Assembly (NCBI GenBank): GCA_003552585.1
Contig: PUNK01000044.1
Location: forward strand, 1 to 35,791
DNA: 35,791 nucleotides
Source of the DNA: Thermoplasmata archaeon
GTDB lineage: Archaea; Thermoplasmatota; Thermoplasmata; Halarchaeoplasmatales; Halarchaeoplasmataceae
Direction: 5' to 3'
Positions within the stretch are counted from its first letter, which is position 1. Each line of letters begins with the position of its first letter. This document shows positions 1 to 9,416 of the stretch, piece after piece. A program made the position numbers and the translations under genes. The notes below the pieces were generated by a model. The model was not told the origin of the DNA, made no database searches, and saw only the letters and a program-made list of their open reading frames with translations.

Positions 1-2
1 AG

Positions 3-59
3 GGAAGAGAGCGGGCGCTGGAGACCGCTAAAAAAGAAGTTATGAAGAAACTGAAATAA
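3..59 (+). CDS. C-terminal end of an unidentified protein (cut by window start)
   Basis: An open frame enters from the left edge and stops with TAA at 57-59. It gives about 18 residues ending in a basic, helix-prone tail (ETAKKEVMKKLK). The length is too short to assign a family. It lies on the plus strand and converges on the secreted protein gene that ends at 103. It could also be a chance open frame, but the Lys/Glu-rich composition looks coding. Confidence 0.4.
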   Translation, partial: GRERALETAKKEVMKKLK

Positions 60-102
60 ATGGACCAGCGGGGATTTGGATCCAGTATTTATAAAGTTGG
101 TT

Positions 103-1446
103 TTAGTTTCCCTTCCATCGTTGATACTTTGTCACGCCTGCGTAAGTCACCAGCACGGCGAGCACCGGTATCACCACCGTGGAGAACTCAGATATCGGGT
201 CGTCGTTGAAGTCAGGGTTCCGCTTGTAGTAGATCTCGTAATGATCGCCGTCGCGGTCGTCGTGCCAGGCGACGTGGATGGTGTCACCCGAGAGCGAGAT
301 AGCGGGTTCATAGGACCTTCCTTCATCTGAATAGGTTAGTCGGGTGTCCTCACTCCACGATACACCTGCATCCTCTGAATGTTTATAGTATATTTCCCTT
401 CTATAATCATGATCTCTTCCGTCGACCCATACAACGTGTATCTCATCAATTACTACGGCGAGTTTTGGTCTCATAACGCGAGCCGATGGTGCGGTGAGCA
501 CCTGCATCGGTTCCCACGTATCCCCTCCATCGGTTGAACAGCGGTAATTTATAGCATAATCCTGATCAGCCATTCTCTCTTCCCAAACAACGTGTACGTG
601 CCCTTCCCAGACAGCCACATCAGGTAGTGAGTTCCTGTTACCATCATCGGTGAGAGCGATCTCGGAATCCCACGTTTCACCATCATCTGTTGAGCGCCTG
701 TAGTAGATATCGAACAGTTCATATCCTTTTCTTTCATCCATCCAAACGAGATGTACAGTAGAACCATCGACAGCTAGACTATGCCCACCGGAACCATACG
801 GAGCTTCAGTCAGTCTTTTCTCGCCCTCCCATGTTTCACCTCCATCGATGCTGCGTTTGTAGTACAGCTCGATGGTCGGCGGAGTCGTGTCGTCCCGGAA
901 TCTCTCATCCATCCACACCACGTGTACCGTCGCACCACATTCACTGACTGCTACACGCGGTCTTCCCTTCCACTCACCTGTTGGCTGCGTGATCTGCTGT
1001 TCCTCTTCCCATGTATCGCCTCCGTCGAGCGAGCGGCGGAAGAAGATCTCGCGAGCACCTGCTGGTCCGTGTTGGTCCCAAACTACATAAACAGTATCTT
1101 CGTATACTGCTATATCTTGATTCCAAGCAGGATATTCATGTTCGGATAATTGTACAGGTTCAGACCATGTCCATCCGTTGTTCTCTGATTTCATGTAGAA
1201 CACTTCAACATACCCATAATCTTCACCTAAACTTTTGTCCCAGACTAAATGCACAACATTACCCCATGTTGCTATTCTTGGTTTCCTATCATTTCTCTCA
1301 TGTTCGGTTAGCCTTACATCCTCACTCCACTCTTCAGGCGGCTCTTCCAAAAGCTCATACTCCTCTGATGACGCAGTAAATGGTATGATATGAGCTAACA
1401 ACAAGAATAGCACCAATCCAGTAGCATAGAGGCGTTTTTCTTTCAC
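103..1446 (-). CDS. Secreted, C-terminally anchored Asp-box (BNR/sialidase-like) repeat protein
   Basis: This 447-residue protein has an N-terminal signal peptide (residues 1-26, basic start then LVLFLLLAHIIPF). Six Asp-box motifs of the form S-x-D-x-G-x-T-W lie near residues 87, 139, 199, 252, 304 and 357, each followed by a strand and a V-H/Y-V-V-W segment. This predicts a beta-propeller like sialidase folds. No sialidase Arg triad is evident, so catalytic function is not claimed. Residues 417-447 form a C-terminal signal: PISEF, a hydrophobic helix, then a basic tail, resembling archaeal CTERM sorting anchors. An archaeosortase gene lies at 31.7 kb. The start is GTG; a TATA-like box about 26 bases upstream suggests a leaderless transcript. 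It is divergent from the large secreted protein at 1600, which carries the same repeat type. Confidence 0.82.
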   Translation of the reverse strand: MKEKRLYATGLVLFLLLAHIIPFTASSEEYELLEEPPEEWSEDVRLTEHERNDRKPRIATWGNVVHLVWDKSLGEDYGYVEVFYMKSENNGWTWSEPVQLSEHEYPAWNQDIAVYEDTVYVVWDQHGPAGAREIFFRRSLDGGDTWEEEQQITQPTGEWKGRPRVAVSECGATVHVVWMDERFRDDTTPPTIELYYKRSIDGGETWEGEKRLTEAPYGSGGHSLAVDGSTVHLVWMDERKGYELFDIYYRRSTDDGETWDSEIALTDDGNRNSLPDVAVWEGHVHVVWEERMADQDYAINYRCSTDGGDTWEPMQVLTAPSARVMRPKLAVVIDEIHVVWVDGRDHDYRREIYYKHSEDAGVSWSEDTRLTYSDEGRSYEPAISLSGDTIHVAWHDDRDGDHYEIYYKRNPDFNDDPISEFSTVVIPVLAVLVTYAGVTKYQRWKGN

Positions 1447-1465
1447 ACATTGACATCGTATTCGA

Positions 1466-1483
1466 AGTTTATAGATTTTTCGT
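1466..1483 (-). promoter_or_regulatory. BRE/TATA-like promoter of the Asp-box protein
   Basis: On the minus strand the sequence reads CGAAAAATCTATAAACTT. Its centre lies about 26 bases before the GTG start at 1446, the spacing expected if transcription begins at the start codon. No Shine-Dalgarno motif is seen. Confidence 0.5.
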
Positions 1484-1525
1484 TATCTATTCAGTCTATA
1501 ATTATATATATATATATGCGATAAA

Positions 1526-1541
1526 TCGGAAGATTTATGTA
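1526..1541 (+). promoter_or_regulatory. BRE/TATA-like promoter of the large secreted protein
   Basis: The sequence tcggaagatttatgta combines a purine-rich BRE-like part with a TATA-like gatttat. The same 13 bases (tcggaagatttat) occur upstream of the oxoacid:ferredoxin oxidoreductase operon near 21770. A transcript starting near 1560 would carry a leader with the ribosome site caggagg just before the ATG at 1600. Confidence 0.5.
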
Positions 1542-1599
1542 CTTCCGGCTCGTTTACTTTAGGGATTAACATATAACCAAAAATCAGGAGGAATAAAAT

Positions 1600-4500
1600 A
1601 TGCTTTCAGACGCAAAAATGGGGAGAAAATTGATGAGTTTTATGACCGTGGGTATACTCCTGTTATCCGTGTTCGCAGGAGTTGGAATTAGCCAGGAGGA
1701 CGATGACCTTGATAGCATCGCCCCGGCGATGTTGAGGGATGAAAACGATGGAACTGAAGAAAATTATGAAAGCGTGCTTGAGCCTACAGGATCGGATATG
1801 ACTGAGAAAACATGGGGTAAAGGTCACGACAGCTGGATCGACGAGAACGGATCACAACAGTTTTTGACGGACGACCACTTTGGTTATCCTCGTCCGAATA
1901 TGGATTTGAACGATGAAGATGAGGTATCCGAAGGGCTTGAGACCACATTCATCGGGATAACCGATCTTCGGGCTGATACACACTCCATATATCTGAACGA
2001 ACGTAATGCGATCCATGTGACCGTTCAGAATATCGGCGGTGATGCAGGTGACGCTGCCTACGCGGAGAACATCACCGCAGCTATCGATGAGATCGAAGAT
2101 ATGATAGATGAGTACAGCGGGCATCCGCGTGTTGGTCTGCTTGAGAAGGCGGTGGAACGCCTGGAAGATACTCTGCTGCTGGTATCGGAGCACCAGCGTG
2201 AAGAGTCCATAAAGTCCGTTCGCCAGGCGGTAGTTCATTTGAATGCGGCGGGCCAGGGAAGACAGGGTATACCGACAGAAGATGTTATTTTATGGTTGGG
2301 AGAAGTGGTGCGGTTAAAGGTTGATACGGTAATCGACGAAGCCGGCCGCAACTTCGGCTCAGAGCACCCGGATGTACAGGAAGCAGATGCTATCTATGAA
2401 GATGGGGTTGATAAGCTCGAAGATGGTAAGTATATACCTGCGTTGAATAGATTCAGAATGGCTTTCAAAATCGTGCTCGGTGCGTACGTGGCCGATGTGA
2501 ACATCGATGCATATTCATGGATGCCCGATGGTTACGAAGAAGATATATGGAGCGGTGAGATAGAGCAGTTGGAAGCTGAATCGTACGAAGTTCTAACGTT
2601 CAACTGGCACCCGACCAAACGCGGCATACATTACCTGCGGTTCAACATGACCGGCGAGTACGAGGTCTACCGGTCACCACCCGGGACGGAGGAGAGTCCG
2701 TTCAGGATGATGAGCTTTGGTGTGTCAGTGATACCGATGGCTGATGAATACGAATATTGGGAGGGCGGAAAAACCATTGACGACGAGGTTGAATTTCCAA
2801 GTGAGGGATATGACAGTACAGAAATCCTTATGTGGGACGGTGACCTCACGATCAAAGAGGGTGGCGCACTCATCTTCAGAGATAACGTGACTTTCATCAT
2901 CGAGAATCCGGAAGCCGGCGATTACGGCATCCACATCAAGCAGGGGGGAAGATTCGAGATCGATAGCCCTCTGCGGACGACGGAGATAAACGCGGATGCA
3001 TCCAATGGCTGGGAGTCCTACTTTTTCCACAATCACGGAGAGGTTCACTTTGAAGGTCCAACTATTATGCGTACTTACGGTCCAGAAGACATCGCACACC
3101 CTGGCGGCATACAGAACTTCGCGGGGAGCACCGCAGTGCTGGACAACACGACTGTTATCGAGGCGGATACGCACAGTGTTTACATCGGTGAGGATTCAAA
3201 CATTCATGTGATGGGCGAGGATAGTGTAATTGGCAGACACGATCAGGGTGAAACGGAGAGATTGCAGGGACATGGTATCATCGTAGAAGGAGTTGCTCCC
3301 CGCATTGAGGATGTTGCCATACAATGGCATAAGGAGGACGGGATACATGTAAGGGACTCACGGCCCGGACCTATACCAGCGGCCAGCCTGCACGAGTATG
3401 CATCGGGAGATTACGACCAGCAGCTCACTCGTGACGGCAGAACCTCCACACAGCCGATCGTAGACGCGGGCAACGGCAACCTGTATATGGTGTATCTGGA
3501 CGAGGATGACCAACATATCAATTTCATGAGATCCTCAGACCAGGGTCGTACATGGAGCGAACCGATAATAGTTCCCGATAGTGCCATCGAAGAGGGGCAT
3601 TTGGGGAACATATCTTTCTCGGCCGATGGTGACAACTTAGCTGTTGCGTGGGAGGTGTGGACTGAAGCTATTTCCGACGAACCTGATCTATCACCAGCCC
3701 TCGTCTTACAGTACAGTTCTAACGGTGGAGAAGGATGGGCAAGGGAACCATATACAATAGGACTGTCGTGCTACCCGTCTGTTGAAGTGGAAGGGAACAC
3801 GATATACGTGGGATACATGTACCGCCCTTGGCCACCGTATCCTATCGTGGGTTCTGTGAGGTTAAGATGGACGGATTCGGGTTGGGAAAACGAGTATGAA
3901 CACGATTTTGAGATCGAGGAAGGTGTACCGGAGATAGCTGTGGTGGGCGATACCATACATACTGTGATCGCCAGTGAAGGGAATATATCTTATATCAGAA
4001 GTGACGATGGTGGTGAGAGCTGGACTGAAACTGAGATCATAGCCGAGTATGCCGGTGAGATGCCTTACGGCTATGTGTCCATGGATGCTGTGGAAGACCG
4101 TGTTTATCTCGTATGGAGTATGGATGGAGATTATAACGATTTTCAATTACCGTACCGTGTGTACGGTATGTATGCAAATTACGAAGAGGGCGAGTGGGAA
4201 TGGTCGGATGAGATCCTTATATCGTCTGAAAGTACTGGAAATTCGGTTCACCCCGATGTTACCAGTGATAACGATGGGAACTGGTACGTTGTCTGGGAAG
4301 ATGATGAACCATATGATTCAAGGATCAGGTACTCCGTGCTGGATAAAGAAGGGGAGGTAGTTGTTACAGACATGTGTTTGACGCCGGATACGCATGAAGC
4401 CATACTTCCATCGATCACCATCGACGGTGAGGGGTATGCATATGTTGTGTGGAGTGATGGTAGAGAATATATTACAGAGATTTTTATCAAGCAGCAGAGG

Positions 4501-6837
4501 ATCAGAATAACTAATACCTTGATTGGCACGTTCAGATACGTCACTCAGAATGGGATCACCCTTCAAAATTCGCAAGGTTCAATAATATCTCACAACCATT
4601 TACAGAAGTGCCGTTATGCAATACAGCTTCATTCGTCTAATAGCAATATCATGGAGAACAATAAAATATTGGAATTTAGCTATGGGATCTTTCTACAAGA
4701 CGGATCCAAAGATAATACTCTCCGCAACAACAATATATCAGATATAGGGTCAAGGGTGGCCATATCAATCGATGAATCTGTGAATAATGTGCTAATAAAC
4801 AATACGATGGTTCGTAGTGGCATATTCATCCTGGGGGAGGAATTGTCTCATTGGAACACTCACGAGATAGAGACCTGCAACACCGTAAATGACAAACCGG
4901 TTTATTATTGGGCAAACAAAACCGGTGGAACTGTTCCTGCTGGTGCAGGTCAAATTATACTTGCTAACTCTACGGATGTGACGGTTGAGAGGCAGGAGAT
5001 AAGCTGGGGTTGCATCGGTATAACACTTGGTTTTTCCAATAGGAATACTATCGATAGCAACGTTTTATCTGATAATGCGGATGGTATCGGCCTCTTTAGG
5101 TCGCATGGTAATACGATTAGCAACAACATAGTATGGATGAACTCGTATAGAGGGATTTTTCTCTACCAATCTGATAGAAATTTATTCGAAGATAATATCC
5201 AAGGAGTTAGTCTTCTTCCTGGGATATATGTAATTCAATCTAACGACAATAATCTTTCCAACAACACAGCCCACGGGAACGCGTTCTATGGTATAGTACT
5301 GTTAGAATCTACCAGCAATGACATCATAAATAATACTGCTACATCTAATAGTCTCGGAACGGGTAGTGGTATACGTCTCTATGGATCCAACGATAATACA
5401 GTTACCAAAAATTGGGCAGCTTATAACGGGTGGGGCATCCGGCTTACATTATCTCACGATAATCACATCGTCAACAATAACGCATCAGACAACCATTTTA
5501 CTCACAGTGGCATATTCCTTGAAGGTTCCGATCGCAATACCATTGTCGGTAATATAGCTAACTCAAATAATTTAGCTGGAATTCGGCTATGGTATTCCAA
5601 CGATAACATCATCAGCGAGAATACCGCTTCCTATCATAAAATAAACTTCAGTGGGATATATCTCCAGTACTCGGATCACAACATGATCACAAATAACACC
5701 GCCAACTCAAATAGATTGGCCGGGATATCTTTACATGATTCAACTGGAAATCATGTCTCCCACAACATCGTAACCTCGAACAGGAAAAACGGTATTTTTG
5801 TAACAGATTCTTACAGGAATAAGATTGACAATAACCTAGCGAACTCAAATTCTGAGAATGGGATCCACTTGTTTGATACCGATGACTGCATCGTATCATA
5901 TAATACTGTATCCAACAATACTTATGGCATCATAATGGAAGGATCAGACATCAATACTGTTTCTAATAATGATGTAATCTATAACGGTCGTTACGGGGTC
6001 CGTGTTGTAAGCTCAAATGACAATACGATCTACCACAACAATTTCATGTTCAACGGAGTCCAGGCCATCGATGACGGATCCAACCAATGGGACGCCGGCC
6101 ACCCAGCTGAAGATGGACTCGGCGGTAACTACTGGAGCGATTACGAAGAAAAATACCCCGGGGCAGAACCACTGCCTCCCCCATATGATTGGATATGGGA
6201 TACGCCCTACGAGATCGCTGGAGATGACAATGAGGATAGATATCCGCTGAGAGAACCTGTGGGAGACCTTCTCAAATTCGAGATACCTCTTACCGCACAC
6301 GAAGAAAGCGACGGGTGGAATTTCGTATCTATACCGATCGAACCCTTAGATCCCACCGTACCTACTGTCTTAAGCAGTATCGAGGGCACCTACGACACCG
6401 TACTTTCGTTCCAGAGTGCACGGGACGAGATACTACATGTTACGGAGGAAGATTCTGCCGAATGGAAGTCGTATGTACCGGATAGGCCGGACCATTACAA
6501 CACACTGAAGGTGCTGAACAACACTCATGGCTTCTGGATAAGGATGACCGAAGACGCAAACCTTACGGTCTACGGGTATGCTCCTGAAGTCGGAACCACT
6601 ACACTCGTACTCGAACCCGGCTGGAACATGGTCGGGTACCCCAGCGTATCCGAAGGTGACCACGATTTACCGGAGGAGGTGGACATCATAGGATACTTCG
6701 ATAAGTACGAGGAGTACAACGTTGCCTACGATCACGAGCCAGCGGACTTCGTCTTCGTCCCCGGACAGGGTTATTGGATACACAATCCCACAGAGGCGAA
6801 CATCGTTTGGACAGTGGAGTTCACACTCGATGGGTAA
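1600..6837 (+). CDS. Giant secreted multidomain protein: CARDB-like, Asp-box and NosD beta-helix
   Basis: This 1745-residue protein starts at an ATG with a clear ribosome site (aggagg, 8 bases upstream) and has a signal peptide at residues 1-31. Residues 115-150 and 297-350 look like two halves of a CARDB-type beta-sandwich, separated by about 140 helical residues. Residues 400-595 read as beta-helix strands. Residues 600-965 hold Asp-box repeats (RSSDQGRTW, YSSNGGEGW, RSDDGGESW). Residues 968-1490 are NosD-type right-handed beta-helix turns, with recurrent GI-x-L, S-x-x-N-T-I and N-N-x-A motifs. A typical post-NosD motif GGNYWSDY follows near 1508. The end (1570-1745) carries paired GWNFVSIPI and GWNMVGYPS segments. 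There is no C-terminal membrane anchor. A role in surface or polysaccharide binding is inference; no catalytic site is identified. Confidence 0.85.
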   Translation: MLSDAKMGRKLMSFMTVGILLLSVFAGVGISQEDDDLDSIAPAMLRDENDGTEENYESVLEPTGSDMTEKTWGKGHDSWIDENGSQQFLTDDHFGYPRPNMDLNDEDEVSEGLETTFIGITDLRADTHSIYLNERNAIHVTVQNIGGDAGDAAYAENITAAIDEIEDMIDEYSGHPRVGLLEKAVERLEDTLLLVSEHQREESIKSVRQAVVHLNAAGQGRQGIPTEDVILWLGEVVRLKVDTVIDEAGRNFGSEHPDVQEADAIYEDGVDKLEDGKYIPALNRFRMAFKIVLGAYVADVNIDAYSWMPDGYEEDIWSGEIEQLEAESYEVLTFNWHPTKRGIHYLRFNMTGEYEVYRSPPGTEESPFRMMSFGVSVIPMADEYEYWEGGKTIDDEVEFPSEGYDSTEILMWDGDLTIKEGGALIFRDNVTFIIENPEAGDYGIHIKQGGRFEIDSPLRTTEINADASNGWESYFFHNHGEVHFEGPTIMRTYGPEDIAHPGGIQNFAGSTAVLDNTTVIEADTHSVYIGEDSNIHVMGEDSVIGRHDQGETERLQGHGIIVEGVAPRIEDVAIQWHKEDGIHVRDSRPGPIPAASLHEYASGDYDQQLTRDGRTSTQPIVDAGNGNLYMVYLDEDDQHINFMRSSDQGRTWSEPIIVPDSAIEEGHLGNISFSADGDNLAVAWEVWTEAISDEPDLSPALVLQYSSNGGEGWAREPYTIGLSCYPSVEVEGNTIYVGYMYRPWPPYPIVGSVRLRWTDSGWENEYEHDFEIEEGVPEIAVVGDTIHTVIASEGNISYIRSDDGGESWTETEIIAEYAGEMPYGYVSMDAVEDRVYLVWSMDGDYNDFQLPYRVYGMYANYEEGEWEWSDEILISSESTGNSVHPDVTSDNDGNWYVVWEDDEPYDSRIRYSVLDKEGEVVVTDMCLTPDTHEAILPSITIDGEGYAYVVWSDGREYITEIFIKQQRIRITNTLIGTFRYVTQNGITLQNSQGSIISHNHLQKCRYAIQLHSSNSNIMENNKILEFSYGIFLQDGSKDNTLRNNNISDIGSRVAISIDESVNNVLINNTMVRSGIFILGEELSHWNTHEIETCNTVNDKPVYYWANKTGGTVPAGAGQIILANSTDVTVERQEISWGCIGITLGFSNRNTIDSNVLSDNADGIGLFRSHGNTISNNIVWMNSYRGIFLYQSDRNLFEDNIQGVSLLPGIYVIQSNDNNLSNNTAHGNAFYGIVLLESTSNDIINNTATSNSLGTGSGIRLYGSNDNTVTKNWAAYNGWGIRLTLSHDNHIVNNNASDNHFTHSGIFLEGSDRNTIVGNIANSNNLAGIRLWYSNDNIISENTASYHKINFSGIYLQYSDHNMITNNTANSNRLAGISLHDSTGNHVSHNIVTSNRKNGIFVTDSYRNKIDNNLANSNSENGIHLFDTDDCIVSYNTVSNNTYGIIMEGSDINTVSNNDVIYNGRYGVRVVSSNDNTIYHNNFMFNGVQAIDDGSNQWDAGHPAEDGLGGNYWSDYEEKYPGAEPLPPPYDWIWDTPYEIAGDDNEDRYPLREPVGDLLKFEIPLTAHEESDGWNFVSIPIEPLDPTVPTVLSSIEGTYDTVLSFQSARDEILHVTEEDSAEWKSYVPDRPDHYNTLKVLNNTHGFWIRMTEDANLTVYGYAPEVGTTTLVLEPGWNMVGYPSVSEGDHDLPEEVDIIGYFDKYEEYNVAYDHEPADFVFVPGQGYWIHNPTEANIVWTVEFTLDG

Positions 6838-6975
6838 AGGTAATGATAGGCCCGTAAAAGGAAGTTTGTATACGAATAGGCGTTAGTTTCCCCTCCCGAA
6901 AATATACAAAGACGAATTGAGTGTATTGAATCGTAAGGATGATGGATCCGTCAGAAATCGAACATTAGTGGGCAA

Positions 6976-6998
6976 GGATAGGGGTTTCCCCACTATCC
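6976..6998. other. Hairpin in the gap after the giant secreted protein
   Basis: The bases ggatagggg-ttt-cccc-a-ctatcc form a stem of 9-10 pairs with one bulged A and a 3-base loop. No T-run follows, so it is not an obvious intrinsic terminator. It could be part of a structured RNA or a remnant of a mobile element end. Confidence 0.45.
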
Positions 6999-7040
6999 GC
7001 ACCCGCAGACAAACTGGACTTTCAAGGCACGCTTAACCGC

Positions 7041-7061
7041 CCGTTTTTCAGAGAAAAACGG
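7041..7061. other. Perfect 9-bp inverted repeat with 3-base loop
   Basis: The arms ccgtttttc and gaaaaacgg surround aga. It lies 43 bases after the preceding hairpin. The 820-base gap between genes (6838-7657) holds these two hairpins and the transposase-like remnant at 7275; apart from the hutU promoter I see nothing else in it. Confidence 0.45.
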
Positions 7062-7274
7062 AATGACTTTGAACCTAAGCCCCGATCTTAAAAGGGTCTT
7101 TTCATTTCTAGGACTTTCCCACGTGATGCACATATCTCACAGATTTAGTACCACCATATTTCCCTCTTCCATATAAAGCTCTCATTATTTTTAAAACATA
7201 AATGTGAGGTTTAACGATTGATTCTACTTACAAAGAATAAAAGGAACCATCATTCTATGAATATTGCAGGATGA

Positions 7275-7391
7275 AAGATAGGACCTTCGACTGCATGGCG
7301 ATATCTTGCAAAATTAGGTCTGTTCAAACGTGGTGAAAAAAAACGAAGAAAATGGGATCATTTCCAAAGAAAACATAGTAATTCATTGTGA
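7275..7391 (+). pseudogene. Decayed transposase/integrase-like fragment
   Basis: Between in-frame stops at 7272 and 7389 the plus strand encodes KIGPSTAWRYLAKLGL, then a basic stretch RGEKKRRKWDHFQRKHSNSL. A helix-turn-helix ending followed by a K/R-rich linker and a (Y/F)xRKHSxSL motif is what I know from the N-terminal part of integrase-core transposases in archaea, where W-H-x-D normally follows. Here a TGA falls at exactly that point and no intact DDE core follows. No terminal inverted repeats were found. The assignment rests on motif memory, so a short chance open frame remains possible. Confidence 0.4.
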
Positions 7392-7611
7392 TAGATCGGT
7401 TTTATGTGTATTCTAATTCCATCGACTCAAAAAATAACATGCTCCTTGTAATTATGACGACAGAGATGATGTTTGGGAAGTTTATAGTTAAATGGTGAAA
7501 GAACAATTGCTTTTTATGATCGATTCGGGAAGACCTTCGGCCTTGTTTAGTGGGTAGTTCACAATCATGTATTATTGCTTTATTTGCAAAATCATCCCTA
7601 TCCGGGGAGAC

Positions 7612-7626
7612 AAAACTTTTTAACAT
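7612..7626 (+). promoter_or_regulatory. TATA-like box upstream of hutU
   Basis: The sequence aaactttttaacata lies about 38 bases before the ATG at 7658. A transcript starting near 7644 would include the ribosome site aaaggtg at 7646-7651. Confidence 0.4.
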
Positions 7627-7657
7627 AAACATATATCATTATCGAAAGGTGTTTCAT

Positions 7658-9295
7658 ATGGTGGAAATTAAATCTCCCAGAGGTACGGAACTAACATGTA
7701 AAGGCTGGAAACAAGAAGCTATGCTTCGTCAGTTGATGAATAACTTAGAGAATGCTGAAGATCCCGATAACTTGATAGTTTACGGGGGAACTGGGAGAGC
7801 AGCTAGAAACTGGGATTGTTATGAGAAGATAGTGGAGGGTTTGAAGTCACTGGAGAACGACGAAACCCTTTTGATACAGAGTGGAAAGCCGGTGGCGGTA
7901 TTTCAAACTCACGAGCGGTCGCCAAGGGTGCTGATCGCTAACTCCAATCTGGTACCTAAATGGTCCAACTGGGAGAAGTTCTACGAGCTGGAGGACCTTG
8001 GTTTGATGATGTACGGTCAGATGACCGCAGGAAGCTGGTGCTACATAGGGACCCAGGGAATTATCCAGGGCACTTATGAAACATTCGCAGCACTGGCCAA
8101 GAAGCACTTCGACGGTACGTTGAAAGGTAAACTCTGTGTGAGCGGAGGCCTCGGAGGTATGGGAGGCGCACAACCATTGGCCATCAAGATGGCAGGGGGA
8201 GTAGGACTGGTTATCGAGATCGACCCGGACCGAGCTCAAAGAAGGTTAGAAGCCGGTTTCTGTGATGAAGTTTTAAACGACCTAGACGAAGCTATAGATG
8301 CCTGTAAAAAGTATGTGGAAGAAGGCGTCCCAAAGGCCATAGGACTCATAGGAAACACCGCGGAAGTGCTGCCAGAATTGATAGAAAAAGGGATAGTTCC
8401 GGACGTGCTGACCGATCAAACCAGCGCTCACGACGCCATGAGCTATGTACCGAAGGGTATTAGTTTCAAAGAATCACTAGAATTGAAGAAGGATGATCCT
8501 AAAAAATACAAAGAACTGAGCATGGAGTCCATGAGGATCCACTGCGAGGCGATGGTCGAACTCCAGGAGAAAGGTTCTATAACCTTCGATTACGGGAACA
8601 ACCTAAGAGGGCAAGCATATGAAGCAGGATTCGAGAACGCCTTCGCTTACCCGGGGTTCGTTCCAGCATACATCAGACCTATGTTCTGCGAAGGTAGGGG
8701 ACCCTTCAGATGGATGGCTCTTTCCGGCGACCCGAAGGATATACTCAGAACGGACGAGCTGGTGAAGGAGATGTTCCCTGAAAATAAGCAATTGGTCAAT
8801 TGGATCGACCTAGCTGAGGAACACCTGCCCTGGGAAGGGTTACCAGCAAGGGTTTGCTGGTTGGGGTACGGTGAAAGACACAGGTTTGCCAAAAGGATAA
8901 ATGATCTGGTGGCAGAAGGGGAGATATCCGCACCCATATCCATAACCAGGGATCATCTAGATGCGGGCAGTGTCGCCAGTCCGAATAGAGAGACCGAGGG
9001 CATGAAGGACAAGAGTGATGCAGTAGCCGATTGGCCTCTTTTAAACGCTCTTTTGAACACTTCCGCAGGAGCGACCAGCGTATCCATACACAACGGAGGT
9101 GGAGTAGGTATAGGATATTCGACACATGCAGGCATGGTAGTTGTTGCCGATGGTACAAAAGAGGCCGAAGAAAACATATTGAGGGTATTTAAAACAGATC
9201 CAGGTATGGGTGTAGTTAGACACGCTGACGCAGGATACAAAAAGGCCAAAAAGTTTGCTAAAGAGACGGGAATAAAGATGCCGATGTTAGAGTAG
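7658..9295 (+). CDS. hutU: Urocanate hydratase
   Basis: Urocanase converts urocanate to 4-imidazolone-5-propionate, the second step of histidine breakdown, using tightly bound NAD+. The 546-residue length matches the family (about 550). The N-terminal part has [11 protein letters not shown]; the NAD-binding region shows [13 protein letters not shown] near residue 162; further conserved stretches include [29 protein letters not shown], and the C-terminal [13 protein letters not shown]. The open frame reaches back to 7550, but the ATG at 7658 is chosen because it has an AAAGGTG ribosome site 6 bases upstream and because [17 protein letters not shown] matches the usual N-terminus. It is monocistronic. 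The fused formiminotransferase-cyclodeaminase at 13952 acts later in the same pathway; histidase and imidazolonepropionase are not in the window. Confidence 0.95.
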   Translation: MVEIKSPRGTELTCKGWKQEAMLRQLMNNLENAEDPDNLIVYGGTGRAARNWDCYEKIVEGLKSLENDETLLIQSGKPVAVFQTHERSPRVLIANSNLVPKWSNWEKFYELEDLGLMMYGQMTAGSWCYIGTQGIIQGTYETFAALAKKHFDGTLKGKLCVSGGLGGMGGAQPLAIKMAGGVGLVIEIDPDRAQRRLEAGFCDEVLNDLDEAIDACKKYVEEGVPKAIGLIGNTAEVLPELIEKGIVPDVLTDQTSAHDAMSYVPKGISFKESLELKKDDPKKYKELSMESMRIHCEAMVELQEKGSITFDYGNNLRGQAYEAGFENAFAYPGFVPAYIRPMFCEGRGPFRWMALSGDPKDILRTDELVKEMFPENKQLVNWIDLAEEHLPWEGLPARVCWLGYGERHRFAKRINDLVAEGEISAPISITRDHLDAGSVASPNRETEGMKDKSDAVADWPLLNALLNTSAGATSVSIHNGGGVGIGYSTHAGMVVVADGTKEAEENILRVFKTDPGMGVVRHADAGYKKAKKFAKETGIKMPMLE

Positions 9296-9399
9296 AAAAT
9301 ATAGGGGTCTATGAATTCGATCTCTAAAAAAGTTTTAAAAACTGCAATAAAACTAGGATTCTCAAATCATCACAGATCCGATCTTATTTATGAGTTTAG

Positions 9400-9414
9400 A
9401 AAAAAATTTAAACA
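9400..9414 (-). terminator. T-rich terminator of the ABC permease operon
   Basis: Just after the permease stop, the minus strand reads through AAATTTTTTTC, a run of seven T. Archaeal RNA polymerase commonly terminates at such runs. No stable stem is needed or seen. Confidence 0.4.
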
Positions 9415-9416
9415 CT

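Noticed and set aside
1011-1379. Plus-strand open frames within the Asp-box gene
   Set aside because: They lie opposite a clearly coding frame with signal peptide and repeats, have no ribosome site, and their products look random.
1499-1517. Run of alternating T and A upstream of the giant secreted gene, considered as its TATA box
   Set aside because: It lies about 85-100 bases before the ATG, while the BRE/TATA-like box at 1526 is better placed and is shared with another promoter; the run is probably just AT-rich spacer.
5000-6060. Recurrent similar DNA in the giant gene, considered as a tandem DNA repeat array
   Set aside because: The repetition is at protein level (NosD beta-helix turns of about 22-24 residues) and the DNA is diverged; it is not a separate repeat feature.
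7402-7632. Minus-strand 76-codon frame in the gap before hutU
   Set aside because: No ribosome site or promoter-like spacing; it overlaps the hutU promoter and its composition is not protein-like.
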